A model generated the notes under the pieces. It ran no database searches, was not told the DNA's origin, and saw nothing but the letters and a program-made list of their open reading frames with translations. A stretch of 64,000 nt of DNA from Lentilactobacillus sp. Marseille-Q4993. GTDB taxonomy: Bacteria; Bacillota; Bacilli; Lactobacillales; Lactobacillaceae. Positions 44,182-51,859 of the stretch are shown here, piece by piece (position 1 is the first letter of the stretch; each line of letters starts with the position of its first letter). A program made the position numbers and the translations under genes. Location of the stretch: positions 1 to 64,000 of the forward strand of contig NZ_CATNVB010000010.1 in the NCBI RefSeq assembly GCF_951230165.1, given 5' to 3'.

Positions 44182-44919
44182 TTAAGCATCTAAATTAGCA
44201 ATGTTATTTGGGTTGTTTGGATCATCTGGGTTAGTTGGCTGGTCCTCTGGATCAACCGCCTTAGACCGCCCGATTCTTCTCTCCAAGTACTCAGAAAGAA
44301 GGGATAGTGAGTAACAAACAATAAAGTACATAACCGCCAATGCAATAAACATCGGAATTGTGTAATTTGTGTTCTGCCCATAGATAATTTGAGCATGGTT
44401 CATCAAGTCAGGTAACACAATGATTGTTGCCAGTGACGTATCCTTAACCAATGAAATGAACTGACTAACAATGGCAGGAATCATGTTCTTGATAGCCTGA
44501 GGTAGCACAATGTACCTCAGAGCTTGCCAATAAGTTAGCCCATTGGCCCTGGCACCTTCCATTTGCCCAATCGGAATCGAGGCAATCCCGGCCCGAACAA
44601 TTTCAGCAACCATCATTGCTTCAAATATTGATAAGGCGATGATGGAGGCCCAAATTGGGGCTGGTTTGAAACCAAGACTTGGTAAGCCAAAGTAGGTAAA
44701 GAAGATAACCAGAATCAAAGGTAAGTTTCTGATAATATCGATGATAAACCCAACGATTGCCGAAACGTACTTAAAGTTAACGTAACGGATAATTCCTAGG
44801 ATAACTCCCAGAATATAACTAATGATAATTGAGACAACTGATACAAAGACGGTAACACCAGCACCTTCGAGAAGGAACTTGATGTTGACCCATGAATATG
44901 CGCATAAAACATTTAACAT
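44182..44919 (-). CDS. Amino acid ABC transporter permease (GlnP/GlnM type)
   Basis: A 245-residue HisM-like permease with about five membrane segments. The EAA-type loop is EGARANGLTYWQALRYIVLPQAIKNMIPA. The hydrophilic tail after the last segment (ERRIGRSKAVDPEDQPTNPDDPNNPNN) is unusually rich in Pro, Asn and Asp. It pairs with the next permease to form the channel of a polar amino acid importer. Confidence 0.9.
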   Translation of the reverse strand: MLNVLCAYSWVNIKFLLEGAGVTVFVSVVSIIISYILGVILGIIRYVNFKYVSAIVGFIIDIIRNLPLILVIFFTYFGLPSLGFKPAPIWASIIALSIFEAMMVAEIVRAGIASIPIGQMEGARANGLTYWQALRYIVLPQAIKNMIPAIVSQFISLVKDTSLATIIVLPDLMNHAQIIYGQNTNYTIPMFIALAVMYFIVCYSLSLLSEYLERRIGRSKAVDPEDQPTNPDDPNNPNNIANLDA

Positions 44920-44932
44920 AACTGTTCCCTCC

Positions 44933-45574
44933 TTATGCTGCTAGTTTCTTTTCAAGGTATCTCATGTAATAACTGAGCGGTAGCGTAATGATCAAGTATA
45001 ACAAACCAATGCAAAGGTAAGTTGCCATACTTCTCAATGAATCAGAGGCAATAACGTTACCTTGGTACATCAAATCCATTCCCGCAACGAAGGCTAAAAC
45101 GGATGAATTCTTGATCAAGTTGATAAATTGGTTTCCCAGTGGTGGCAAAACATACTTGAAAGCTTGAGGCAAAACAATGTACCTCATGGCTTGCCAGAAG
45201 CTAAGTCCGTTTGCACGAGCCCCTTCCATTTGACCAGGATCAACTGACTGAATTCCTGACCGAACGGTTTCAGCGATAAACGCTGACGAGTATAGGGTAA
45301 GACCAATCGTTCCGGCTGCAAACCCACTGATTTTAGCAATGTACATTGGGATAACAACGTAGAAGAACATTGTGATAACCAACAGTGGAATGTTCCGGAA
45401 TAATTCAATGTATGCTTTAGCAAGGCCGTGAATTAACTTGTTTGGCATAACTTCCAAAATAGCAAAGCCAGATCCAATAACTAAAGCAAAGAACAGCGCA
45501 ATAATACTACATATCAGGGTTTGACCAAATCCTTGAAGGAGAAGGCCACCATAGTTTTGAAAAATACTTATCAT
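44933..45574 (-). CDS. Amino acid ABC transporter permease (GlnP/GlnM type)
   Basis: A 213-residue HisM-like permease. The loop EGARANGLSFWQAMRYIVLPQAFKYVLPPLGNQFINLIK is the family signature. Its start overlaps the stop of the binding protein gene by 4 bases, so the two are translationally coupled. Confidence 0.9.
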   Translation of the reverse strand: MISIFQNYGGLLLQGFGQTLICSIIALFFALVIGSGFAILEVMPNKLIHGLAKAYIELFRNIPLLVITMFFYVVIPMYIAKISGFAAGTIGLTLYSSAFIAETVRSGIQSVDPGQMEGARANGLSFWQAMRYIVLPQAFKYVLPPLGNQFINLIKNSSVLAFVAGMDLMYQGNVIASDSLRSMATYLCIGLLYLIITLPLSYYMRYLEKKLAA

Positions 45575-46404
45575 TGTCTATATGCCTCCTTCAAATCAAA
45601 TCCCTTAACGTGACCGAACCACTTGTAAATAAGCTTATTATACTGGCCGGATTTCTCCACCTTAGTGAGAGCTTTGTTCATAGCGTTCTTCAAACCAGTT
45701 TGGCCTTGGTCAACCGCGATTCCGTATGGTTCCTTAGTGAACGCCCCACCACGAACAACGTAACCTGGGTTTTCAACTGACATACCATAAAGGATACCGT
45801 TATCAGTAGTCAACGCATCACCTTGACCAGACTTCAATGCCGTCAAAGCTTGTGAGTAATCAGTAAGCTGAAGCACTTTTGCCTTTGACGCAAATTTCTT
45901 AATGTTTTGAACTGAGTTAGAACCAACAACTCCAAGGATAACCGCACCCTTTTTGTTCAAACTCTTAACGCTCTTGACCTTACTATTTTGCTTAACCAAG
46001 ATAGCTTGACCAGCGTCAAAGTATGAACGAGTGAAATCAACTTGTTTTTCCCGTTCTGGGGTAATTGTCATCGTCGCCATAATGGCATCAATATTACCGT
46101 TTCTAAGTAATGGCATCCGGGTTTGACTAGTAACCTGAAGGAAACGAGCCTTACCGTCCTTGCCAAGAATTTGCTTGGTCATTGCCTTAGCAAGATCAAC
46201 TTCAAATCCTTTAATTTGGTTATCCTTAACGTCCATCAAACCAAACAACTTGGTATCAGCCTTAACTCCCCAAGTAATCGTATTTGACTTTTTGTCGTCC
46301 GCCAGGACATTTTTCTTTGAACTCGAATTACTACATGCACCTAAACTCATAACCATTACAACTAGTGCAAATAAAAGTCCGAGCTTTTGATAGACTTTTT
46401 TCAT
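45571..46404 (-). CDS. Glutamine/glutamate-type binding lipoprotein
   Basis: A 277-residue extracellular lipoprotein (lipobox MSLGAC). It has the type II binding fold: VDLAKAMTKQILG, TMTITPEREKQVDFTRSYFDAGQAILVK. This signature is shared by Gln, Glu and other polar amino acid receptors. The start is ATG 46404 with GGAGG 8 bases upstream. Confidence 0.9.
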   Translation of the reverse strand: MKKVYQKLGLLFALVVMVMSLGACSNSSSKKNVLADDKKSNTITWGVKADTKLFGLMDVKDNQIKGFEVDLAKAMTKQILGKDGKARFLQVTSQTRMPLLRNGNIDAIMATMTITPEREKQVDFTRSYFDAGQAILVKQNSKVKSVKSLNKKGAVILGVVGSNSVQNIKKFASKAKVLQLTDYSQALTALKSGQGDALTTDNGILYGMSVENPGYVVRGGAFTKEPYGIAVDQGQTGLKNAMNKALTKVEKSGQYNKLIYKWFGHVKGFDLKEAYRQ

Positions 46405-46429
46405 AGTGCAATCCTCCAATTGTAATGAA

Positions 46430-47170
46430 TTAGTGAGTGATAATCTTTCCTAAGAATTGACGAGCTCTTTCGTTTGAAGGTTCGCCGTCGAAGAATGTTT
46501 CACTACTATCATCTTCAAGGATTTGACCATCAGCCATGAAAATAACCCGGTCGGCCACTTCACGAGCAAATCCCATTTCGTGGGTAACAACCAACATCGT
46601 CATATTGGAATCCCGAGCAATGTCCTTCATAACGTTAAGAACATCATCAATCATTTCTGGATCCAAAGCACTGGTTGGTTCATCGAAAAGTAAACACTTA
46701 GGTTTCATTGCAAGTGAACGAGCAATTGCAATTCGTTGTTGTTGACCACCAGATAGCTCAGCTGGAATCTTATTTGCTTGATCCGCTAACCCAACTCGGT
46801 CCAATAGTTCCATCGCAAACTTCTTATTTTCCGCTTCATCTCTATGTAGCACGATTCTTGGGGCAAGCATGATGTTTTCCAAAATCGTCTTGTTAGCGTA
46901 TAGATTAAAGTGTTGGAACACCATTCCGACGTTCTTACGAATTCGGTTAATATCAGTTTTCTTATTAGCAAAATCTTGACCATTAACAATCAACTTACCA
47001 TCTTGAACTGGTTCCAACCCGTTAACCGTTCTGATCAAGGTTGATTTACCTGAACCAGAAGGGCCAATCAAAACAACGGTTTCTCCAGCCTCAATGTTGA
47101 GATTAATATCCTTTAATGCGTGAAAATCACCGTAATACTTTTGTACGTCTTCAAATTCGATCATTGACAT
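46430..47170 (-). CDS. glnQ: Amino acid ABC transporter ATPase (GlnQ type)
   Basis: A 246-residue ABC ATPase: Walker A GPSGSGKSTLIR, signature LSGGQQQRIAIARSLAMKP, Walker B CLLFDEPTSALDPE, and the switch VTHEMGFAREVADRVIFM, all as in GlnQ/HisP. It is the first gene of the four-gene operon; GGAGG precedes ATG 47170. A palindrome 11-1-11 lies upstream. Confidence 0.92.
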   Translation of the reverse strand: MSMIEFEDVQKYYGDFHALKDINLNIEAGETVVLIGPSGSGKSTLIRTVNGLEPVQDGKLIVNGQDFANKKTDINRIRKNVGMVFQHFNLYANKTILENIMLAPRIVLHRDEAENKKFAMELLDRVGLADQANKIPAELSGGQQQRIAIARSLAMKPKCLLFDEPTSALDPEMIDDVLNVMKDIARDSNMTMLVVTHEMGFAREVADRVIFMADGQILEDDSSETFFDGEPSNERARQFLGKIITH

Positions 47171-47281
47171 AACGTATTCCTCCGTTTTCTAAGATTTTAA
47201 TTAAAAAATCCTAAGAATAATTGCTAAGTCCATCATAAATTAAAGCAGGGAATTCGTAAAACTATTTCCCCTTTAAAACCT

Positions 47282-47361
47282 ATAATAGACCTTAAATACC
47301 ACTAATAGTAGTATTTAAAACCACTAAACAAAACTCGAATATTCAAGTAACTTTTGTTACT
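47282..47361 (-). promoter_or_regulatory. glnQ upstream region with candidate operator
   Basis: A near-perfect 11-1-11 palindrome (47294-47316; arms AAATACCACTA and TAGTAGTATTT, one mismatch) overlaps the -35 and spacer of a possible promoter with -10 TATTAT (47282-47287). Further out are AGTAAC-TTTT-GTTACT (47346-47361) and a CTTGAATATTCGAG-like dyad. The rest of the 340-base gap is AT-rich without a gene. The regulator cannot be named from the sequence; a GlnR box (TGTNA-N7-TNACA) is not seen. Confidence 0.5.
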
Positions 47362-47472
47362 AGTACTTAATATTCTACCGAACTATTCTAATTTTTGCAC
47401 TATTTTTTTGAAAATTCAACGCCAAAACCAGAATATTTGCGATATTTTTTAGTTCCATGTTATATTTTCTCA

Positions 47473-47507
47473 CAAAAAAGGATGACTTTCAAAAGTCATC
47501 CCTTTTA
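47473..47507 (-). terminator. Intrinsic terminator of the unknown membrane protein gene
   Basis: GGATGACT pairs with AGTCATCC across a short loop; T-rich on the minus side. It lies directly beyond the stop at 47509. Confidence 0.75.
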
Positions 47508-47508
47508 T

Positions 47509-48327
47509 TTATCTTCTTTTTTTGTAGGCAACCTTAACGGCTACCGTATACGGCTGATTATGCTCAATCATTTGGGAGCGACCAAACTCTTTATAGGGCC
47601 CACCAACAACCGCCACTGATGCAAGGAAAAACTTAAGTTCCTCCCGATCAACGGACTTGATTGATTGTAATCCAATTCGCTTTATAGTACCGACTGGGCA
47701 CGACTCTGCCTGATTGATTCCGGCGTAGACTACCAACTCGTGGTTAATATCCTTCATCCCAAAGAAGGGAGCCATTGCACCCTTCCCAATCTTAAACACT
47801 GGTTTTCCAGTGGCCTTGAGCAAGCTTTGAAGTCGCGCATCACTGTAGCCAGCATAATTATCAGTCACTATTTGATGTCTAATCAGGGTTGCAGTAAGTC
47901 CGTCGATATTTTGTTGCTGCTCAGCACTGATCTCAACCTTAGCTGGTAAAACGTGCCGGTCATCGAATATTCCGTTTGATGGATTTTCAGTGATAACTGC
48001 TGAACCAAGTCCAGAGGTTGCATGAACTTCCTTCGGTTTCTCAGCAATATGCAGTTTCTTGGCGATAAATGGAGAAACGTCAAACTTTGCCTGCTTATTA
48101 GTGAAGTAGTAAAAAAGATTACACAGCGCAAAGTACAACAACACGATTGCAACTGCCATAAAGAGGATTCCTTTTGACAGGTAGCCATTTTGGAGGAATC
48201 TGAACGCTATGTAGAACAGATAGCCGTCACCTAAAAGTCCTAAAATCGTATAAATTCGACTCTTCAACGTCAAATTGATATTGAAGTAGCCCATATAGTG
48301 GTTGACCATATCTAAAAAACTAAACAT
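47509..48327 (-). CDS. Membrane protein of unknown function
   Basis: A 272-residue protein with two N-terminal membrane segments (YTILGLLGDGYLFYIAFRFL and GILFMAVAIVLLYFALCNLFYYF) and a large cytoplasmic domain (from about 80) containing ADARLQSLLKATGKPVFKIGKGAMAPFFGMKDINHELVVYAG-type elements. I do not recognise the domain; similar proteins seem confined to lactobacilli. Its ATG overlaps the stop of the preceding gene (TAATG), so it is translationally coupled to the Thr/Lys-rich protein and probably acts with it. Confidence 0.6.
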   Translation of the reverse strand: MFSFLDMVNHYMGYFNINLTLKSRIYTILGLLGDGYLFYIAFRFLQNGYLSKGILFMAVAIVLLYFALCNLFYYFTNKQAKFDVSPFIAKKLHIAEKPKEVHATSGLGSAVITENPSNGIFDDRHVLPAKVEISAEQQQNIDGLTATLIRHQIVTDNYAGYSDARLQSLLKATGKPVFKIGKGAMAPFFGMKDINHELVVYAGINQAESCPVGTIKRIGLQSIKSVDREELKFFLASVAVVGGPYKEFGRSQMIEHNQPYTVAVKVAYKKRR

Positions 48328-48965
48328 TAATTAGTCCCCCCTTCATCGACGGCGTCATCTGCAGTCGTTGACTTTTGGGTTCCTGTATTCGACTTAGTCT
48401 GAGTAGTGTTGCCATTAGTAGCAGCCGTTCCCTGTTTCTGAGTCGTTGCTTTAGTCTGATTTGTACTGGTTGTGGTATCAGTATTTGTCGATTGCTTTGG
48501 CGTAGTGGTCGTTGCCTTGGTTGTCGTATTCCGGTTTGTTGGCGTAGTAGCCTTAGACTGTGTCGTCTTATTTGTACCAGATTTTTTAGCAGTTGTTGCC
48601 TTTTTGGTACCGGCCGTTGAATCAGTGACTGCTTCGTCATTAGTAGCCTTTTTCTTAGTCGTTGGTTCTTCACTTGAATCTTTAACAGCTTGTTTTTTCT
48701 TATCCTGATCTTTATCTGATTTTGTTTGCTTCTTCTTATCAGTAGTCGTTTCCTCAGGCTTCAACTTCTTACTATTCGTCGCTTTGGCTTGAGTCTTACC
48801 ATAAATCGATGAAGTAAGGTTTCGCTGACTAGCCGTTTGGTGGGTCGTCGGGGTTCCCTCGTTAGTCGCGGTAACCTTATTGACCACAACGTTAGTCGCT
48901 CCCAACGCTAACGAAATCGATAAGATAGCAAACGGTGTAATTAGTGGTGGGATTCGATTATCCAT
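48327..48965 (-). CDS. Thr/Lys-rich low-complexity membrane-anchored protein
   Basis: A 212-residue protein. The N-terminal hydrophobic segment (PPLITPFAILSISLALGAT) is a signal or anchor. The rest, about 170 residues, is almost only Thr, Lys, Ser, Asn and Gln with no predicted fold, ending DAVDEGGTN. It probably spans the wall as an extended, perhaps glycosylated, stalk. It is coupled to the next gene by an overlapping stop/start. Confidence 0.6.
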   Translation of the reverse strand: MDNRIPPLITPFAILSISLALGATNVVVNKVTATNEGTPTTHQTASQRNLTSSIYGKTQAKATNSKKLKPEETTTDKKKQTKSDKDQDKKKQAVKDSSEEPTTKKKATNDEAVTDSTAGTKKATTAKKSGTNKTTQSKATTPTNRNTTTKATTTTPKQSTNTDTTTSTNQTKATTQKQGTAATNGNTTQTKSNTGTQKSTTADDAVDEGGTN

Positions 48966-49032
48966 TGATGCACTTCCTAACTAAATTTTACTGATTATCT
49001 CACACAAAGCTGCATAATCACTTAATATTTAG

Positions 49033-49476
49033 TTAATTATTGGTTAAATTTTGGCACTCTTGGCATAATCCATAAATCTGGAACAGGTGGCCTGAAATTT
49101 TGCATCCTGGTAATTGAGCTACAATTTCTTCACTTAGTGGGCAGTCGTCCAATTCAATTACCTTCCCACAGTTATTACAGATGAAGTGGTGATGATGTTC
49201 ATTTTTGAAGTCACACTGAAACTTGACGCTTTGGTGATCGCCATTTGCCTGCTTTTCAACAATTCCTAAGTCTTCGAATTCGGAAATGTTCCGGTAAATT
49301 GTGTTATGACTCATTTTGGGAAATGACTCCCGCATGTAAGCATCGAGCTTAGTAACTTCCACATACTTCTTACTTGCTTCCTCTACAAGATAGTTAAGCA
49401 TCGCAAGTCGTTGCTTAGTAATTTTATAGTTGTTAGTTTTTAAAACGTTAGTTGCTTCTTCAATCGCAGCTGGCAT
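49033..49476 (-). CDS. zur: Fur-family zinc uptake regulator (Zur-like)
   Basis: A 147-residue metalloregulator. An N-terminal winged helix (NYKITKQRLAMLNYL, NTIYRNISEFEDLGIVEK) precedes the dimer domain. EHHHHFICNNCGKVIELDDCPLS and ISGHLFQIYGLCQEC hold two CxxC structural zinc pairs and the His-rich sensing site. These closely follow the Zur of Bacillus rather than PerR or Fur (the cysteine in DDCP is a Zur trait). It would repress zinc uptake genes when zinc is high. It has an own-box upstream, implying autoregulation. Confidence 0.8.
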   Translation of the reverse strand: MPAAIEEATNVLKTNNYKITKQRLAMLNYLVEEASKKYVEVTKLDAYMRESFPKMSHNTIYRNISEFEDLGIVEKQANGDHQSVKFQCDFKNEHHHHFICNNCGKVIELDDCPLSEEIVAQLPGCKISGHLFQIYGLCQECQNLTNN

Positions 49477-49496
49477 ATGAATTCCTCCGATTAAAT

Positions 49497-49507
49497 GTAA
49501 TAATTAC
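49497..49507 (-). promoter_or_regulatory. Zur-box-like palindrome upstream of zur
   Basis: GTAAT-A-ATTAC is a perfect 5-1-5 palindrome about 20 bases before the start codon. It is the core of the Firmicute Zur box (CGTAATNATTACG). Confidence 0.6.
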
Positions 49508-49535
49508 TGTTTGTCCAATTTGACTAATCATAACA

Positions 49536-49586
49536 CAAAAAAAACCGTTTGATTCAAAATGTCACTCAACAAATTAAATCAACGGT
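49536..49586 (-). terminator. Terminator overlapping the kinase-like gene end
   Basis: On the minus strand ACCGTTGATTT pairs with AATCAAACGGT, followed by T8. The 5' arm includes the stop codon of the upstream gene. Confidence 0.7.
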
Positions 49587-50136
49587 AATTTTCAACGATG
49601 TCATCCACTAATCGCTGCGTTTTTTCAAGGTCTGAGTTTTCAATAATATGAGCCTTCCCCTTCAGTCCCACGGGAAGTTCAAGATCACGACGATACTCAT
49701 GGCTTTTCACTCGCTGCATGATTTTGGATGTGTCATCCCCACGTAAAGTCATTCGTTTCAGTAGTAGCTCTGGACTTGGTGCTTTTAAAAAGATGACTAC
49801 TACTTGAGCTCCAAGTTTTTCTTGATAAGTAATCGCTCCAGCAGTATCAAGAACGATGCAAATATCATCACTCTTGTCCCAAGCCCGTTCCAGGCCTTCA
49901 TATGACGAACCGTATAGATTACCGTCATACTCAACCGATTCCAAGAAATGATTAGCAGCAAACGTACTGCGAGTCTCAAAATAATAGTCGACTCCATTCT
50001 GCTCTTTCCCTCGTGGTTGGCGCGTAGTATGGGTAATCACCTTAGTCATCCCAAACTTAGCGGTCAAATAGTTACGAACAGTTGTCTTGCCACTCCCGGC
50101 AGCCCCAGTAATCACAAAAATCTTCTTTCCTGCCAT
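49579..50136 (-). CDS. Guanylate kinase-like P-loop protein
   Basis: A 185-residue nucleotide kinase-like protein. It has P-loop GAAGSGKTTVRNYL, then ITHTTRQPRGKEQNGVDYYFE, the GMP-binding motif (TTR.PR..E.NG.DY.F) of guanylate kinases. The downstream YGSSYEGLERAWDK is also similar. It lacks some core residues of the housekeeping enzyme, so it may be a paralogue with altered substrate. The gene follows the Nudix gene by one base. Confidence 0.8.
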   Translation of the reverse strand: MAGKKIFVITGAAGSGKTTVRNYLTAKFGMTKVITHTTRQPRGKEQNGVDYYFETRSTFAANHFLESVEYDGNLYGSSYEGLERAWDKSDDICIVLDTAGAITYQEKLGAQVVVIFLKAPSPELLLKRMTLRGDDTSKIMQRVKSHEYRRDLELPVGLKGKAHIIENSDLEKTQRLVDDIVENYR

Positions 50137-50137
50137 T

Positions 50138-50560
50138 CTACAAATTTTCCTTTGTTCGAATGTATTTATCTGCAGCGGTCAAAAGGCCCTTCAAATTGTC
50201 ATAGGTCAATGTATCCAAAGCCTCATCTAATTCAAACCAACCGTATGAATTGATTTCCTCTTCCTGACGAGAAACCTCGACCCCATCATCAACCCGGCTG
50301 ACATAAAAAGTAACGTCCTTGTGGTGACCGTTTTTCATATCGTATTCAACTTTTTGTTCAAACCCCGTGTCGATTTTAGTATCCAAATCCGTTTCTTCTT
50401 TGATTTCACGAATCGCAGTTTGTACCTTGTTTTCGTGCTCCTCAACGTGTCCTTTAGGCAGACCCCAGAAATTGTCCGTTGCACTCTGCAATAGTAAATA
50501 GCACACTAACCCATGTCTAATCTGATAAACGACTGCTCCACTTGCATATTCCGTAACCAT
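50138..50560 (-). CDS. Nudix hydrolase (Ap4A-type)
   Basis: A 140-residue Nudix protein. The box GHVEEHENKVQTAIREIKEETDL matches GX5EX7REUXEEXGU. LPKGHVEE and the small size resemble bis(5'-nucleosyl)-tetraphosphatases. The start is ATG 50560 with GGGAG 10 bases upstream. It lies 2 bases after the antiporter stop, in one operon with the kinase-like gene. Confidence 0.85.
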   Translation of the reverse strand: MVTEYASGAVVYQIRHGLVCYLLLQSATDNFWGLPKGHVEEHENKVQTAIREIKEETDLDTKIDTGFEQKVEYDMKNGHHKDVTFYVSRVDDGVEVSRQEEEINSYGWFELDEALDTLTYDNLKGLLTAADKYIRTKENL

Positions 50561-50562
50561 AA

Positions 50563-51720
50563 TCAATTATCTCCCTTACCTAATTTCTGTAATCCCATCT
50601 TTAGCATCAGTGGTGCCATGATAGTTGTTAATACAATTACAATTATTATCTCTGAATACAATCCTTTTGCAATCAAACTAGCTTCGAGCCCAATCTGAGC
50701 AATAATTAGGGCCATTTCACCTCTGGAAACCATCCCGGAACCAATAACCATCGAACTATTTTTGGACATCTTGGAAATTCTGGCTCCAATCGCTCCACCA
50801 TACAACTTGGTAACTAATGCGAGCAATGTCATAACGATGATAAAGCCGATGTTTTTAAGCACCCCACCAAACTCCATGTCCAACCCGATGCTGACAAAGA
50901 AGATTGGAATGAAGAAAGTATAACCGACAGAACTCACGCTAGACGAAACTTCCTTTTCGTAACGAGTCTGGGCGACAGCAACCCCAGCGAAAAAGGCACC
51001 AACAACGGCACTCAAGCCAATCTCATCGGCCAACCAGGCCATTGCTAAACACAACGCTACTGAAATAATTGAAGTAGCTCCGTGAACTGGCAACCGCTCC
51101 GCTATTCGAAGTAAGATTGGGGCAATCCACTTGACCACAATAACAACTCCAACAAAGTAGAGGACTTGGATCAAACTAGCAACTAATAAATTTGTTTTGC
51201 CATCGTTGCCGACTCCAAAAACACTAACGAAAATTGATAGTAAGACGACCGCAATGATGTCATCGACAACGGCCGCTCCCAAGATTGTTGCCCCCTCCTT
51301 AGTATTCAATTTTTTGAATTCCCGGAGAACTTCAACACTGATTGAAACAGACGTTGCTGCAAAGATAACACCCCAGAAAATTGACCGTTCAAAACCTTGA
51401 TGCATCATCTGACCATATATATAGAAGACAATCATCGGGGCAATAACCCCAAATGTCGCCACACTAATTGCCGGTTTGAAATACTTCTTCAGCAGATCAA
51501 GGTCACTTTCAATCCCAGCAATAAACATCAACATGATCACCCCAAGTTCGGAGCCAGCATGCATCAATTCAGTATTGCTAAGTAATCCGAAAACACCCGG
51601 GCCAAGCAACACCCCAACTAGCAACTGTCCAATCACAGCGGGCATCCCAATTCTAGAACTGAGCGCTCCTGCAATTAAGGTTGTCACTAATATTAACGAT
51701 ATTTGACCAACAAATTCCAT
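50563..51720 (-). CDS. Cation/proton antiporter (CPA2 family)
   Basis: A 385-residue membrane protein with about 12 hydrophobic segments. IGQLLVGVLLGPGVFGLL and the AAVVDDIIAVVLLSIF region (with the DD-type transport site) are typical of KefB/NapA-like Na+/H+ or K+/H+ antiporters. No TrkA nucleotide-binding domain is fused. I start at ATG 51720, preceded by GGGAG. It is the first gene of the antiporter-Nudix-kinase operon. Confidence 0.87.
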   Translation of the reverse strand: MEFVGQISLILVTTLIAGALSSRIGMPAVIGQLLVGVLLGPGVFGLLSNTELMHAGSELGVIMLMFIAGIESDLDLLKKYFKPAISVATFGVIAPMIVFYIYGQMMHQGFERSIFWGVIFAATSVSISVEVLREFKKLNTKEGATILGAAVVDDIIAVVLLSIFVSVFGVGNDGKTNLLVASLIQVLYFVGVVIVVKWIAPILLRIAERLPVHGATSIISVALCLAMAWLADEIGLSAVVGAFFAGVAVAQTRYEKEVSSSVSSVGYTFFIPIFFVSIGLDMEFGGVLKNIGFIIVMTLLALVTKLYGGAIGARISKMSKNSSMVIGSGMVSRGEMALIIAQIGLEASLIAKGLYSEIIIVIVLTTIMAPLMLKMGLQKLGKGDN

Positions 51721-51859
51721 GTAATCTCCCATTTCAGCGTCATTTATTGTTTCCATTATAACCAAAAACCAACATCAAAATAAACAACCAGCTTGCAAAG
51801 TCAGCAAATCTGTCGCAATCTTATTGTAAGTAAAATTCTGTGTAGCGGAGGGATAATTA

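Noticed and set aside
47171-47508. GlnR box or T-box before the glnQ operon
   Set aside because: No TGTNA-N7-TNACA match and no T-box sequence; only unassigned dyads are present.
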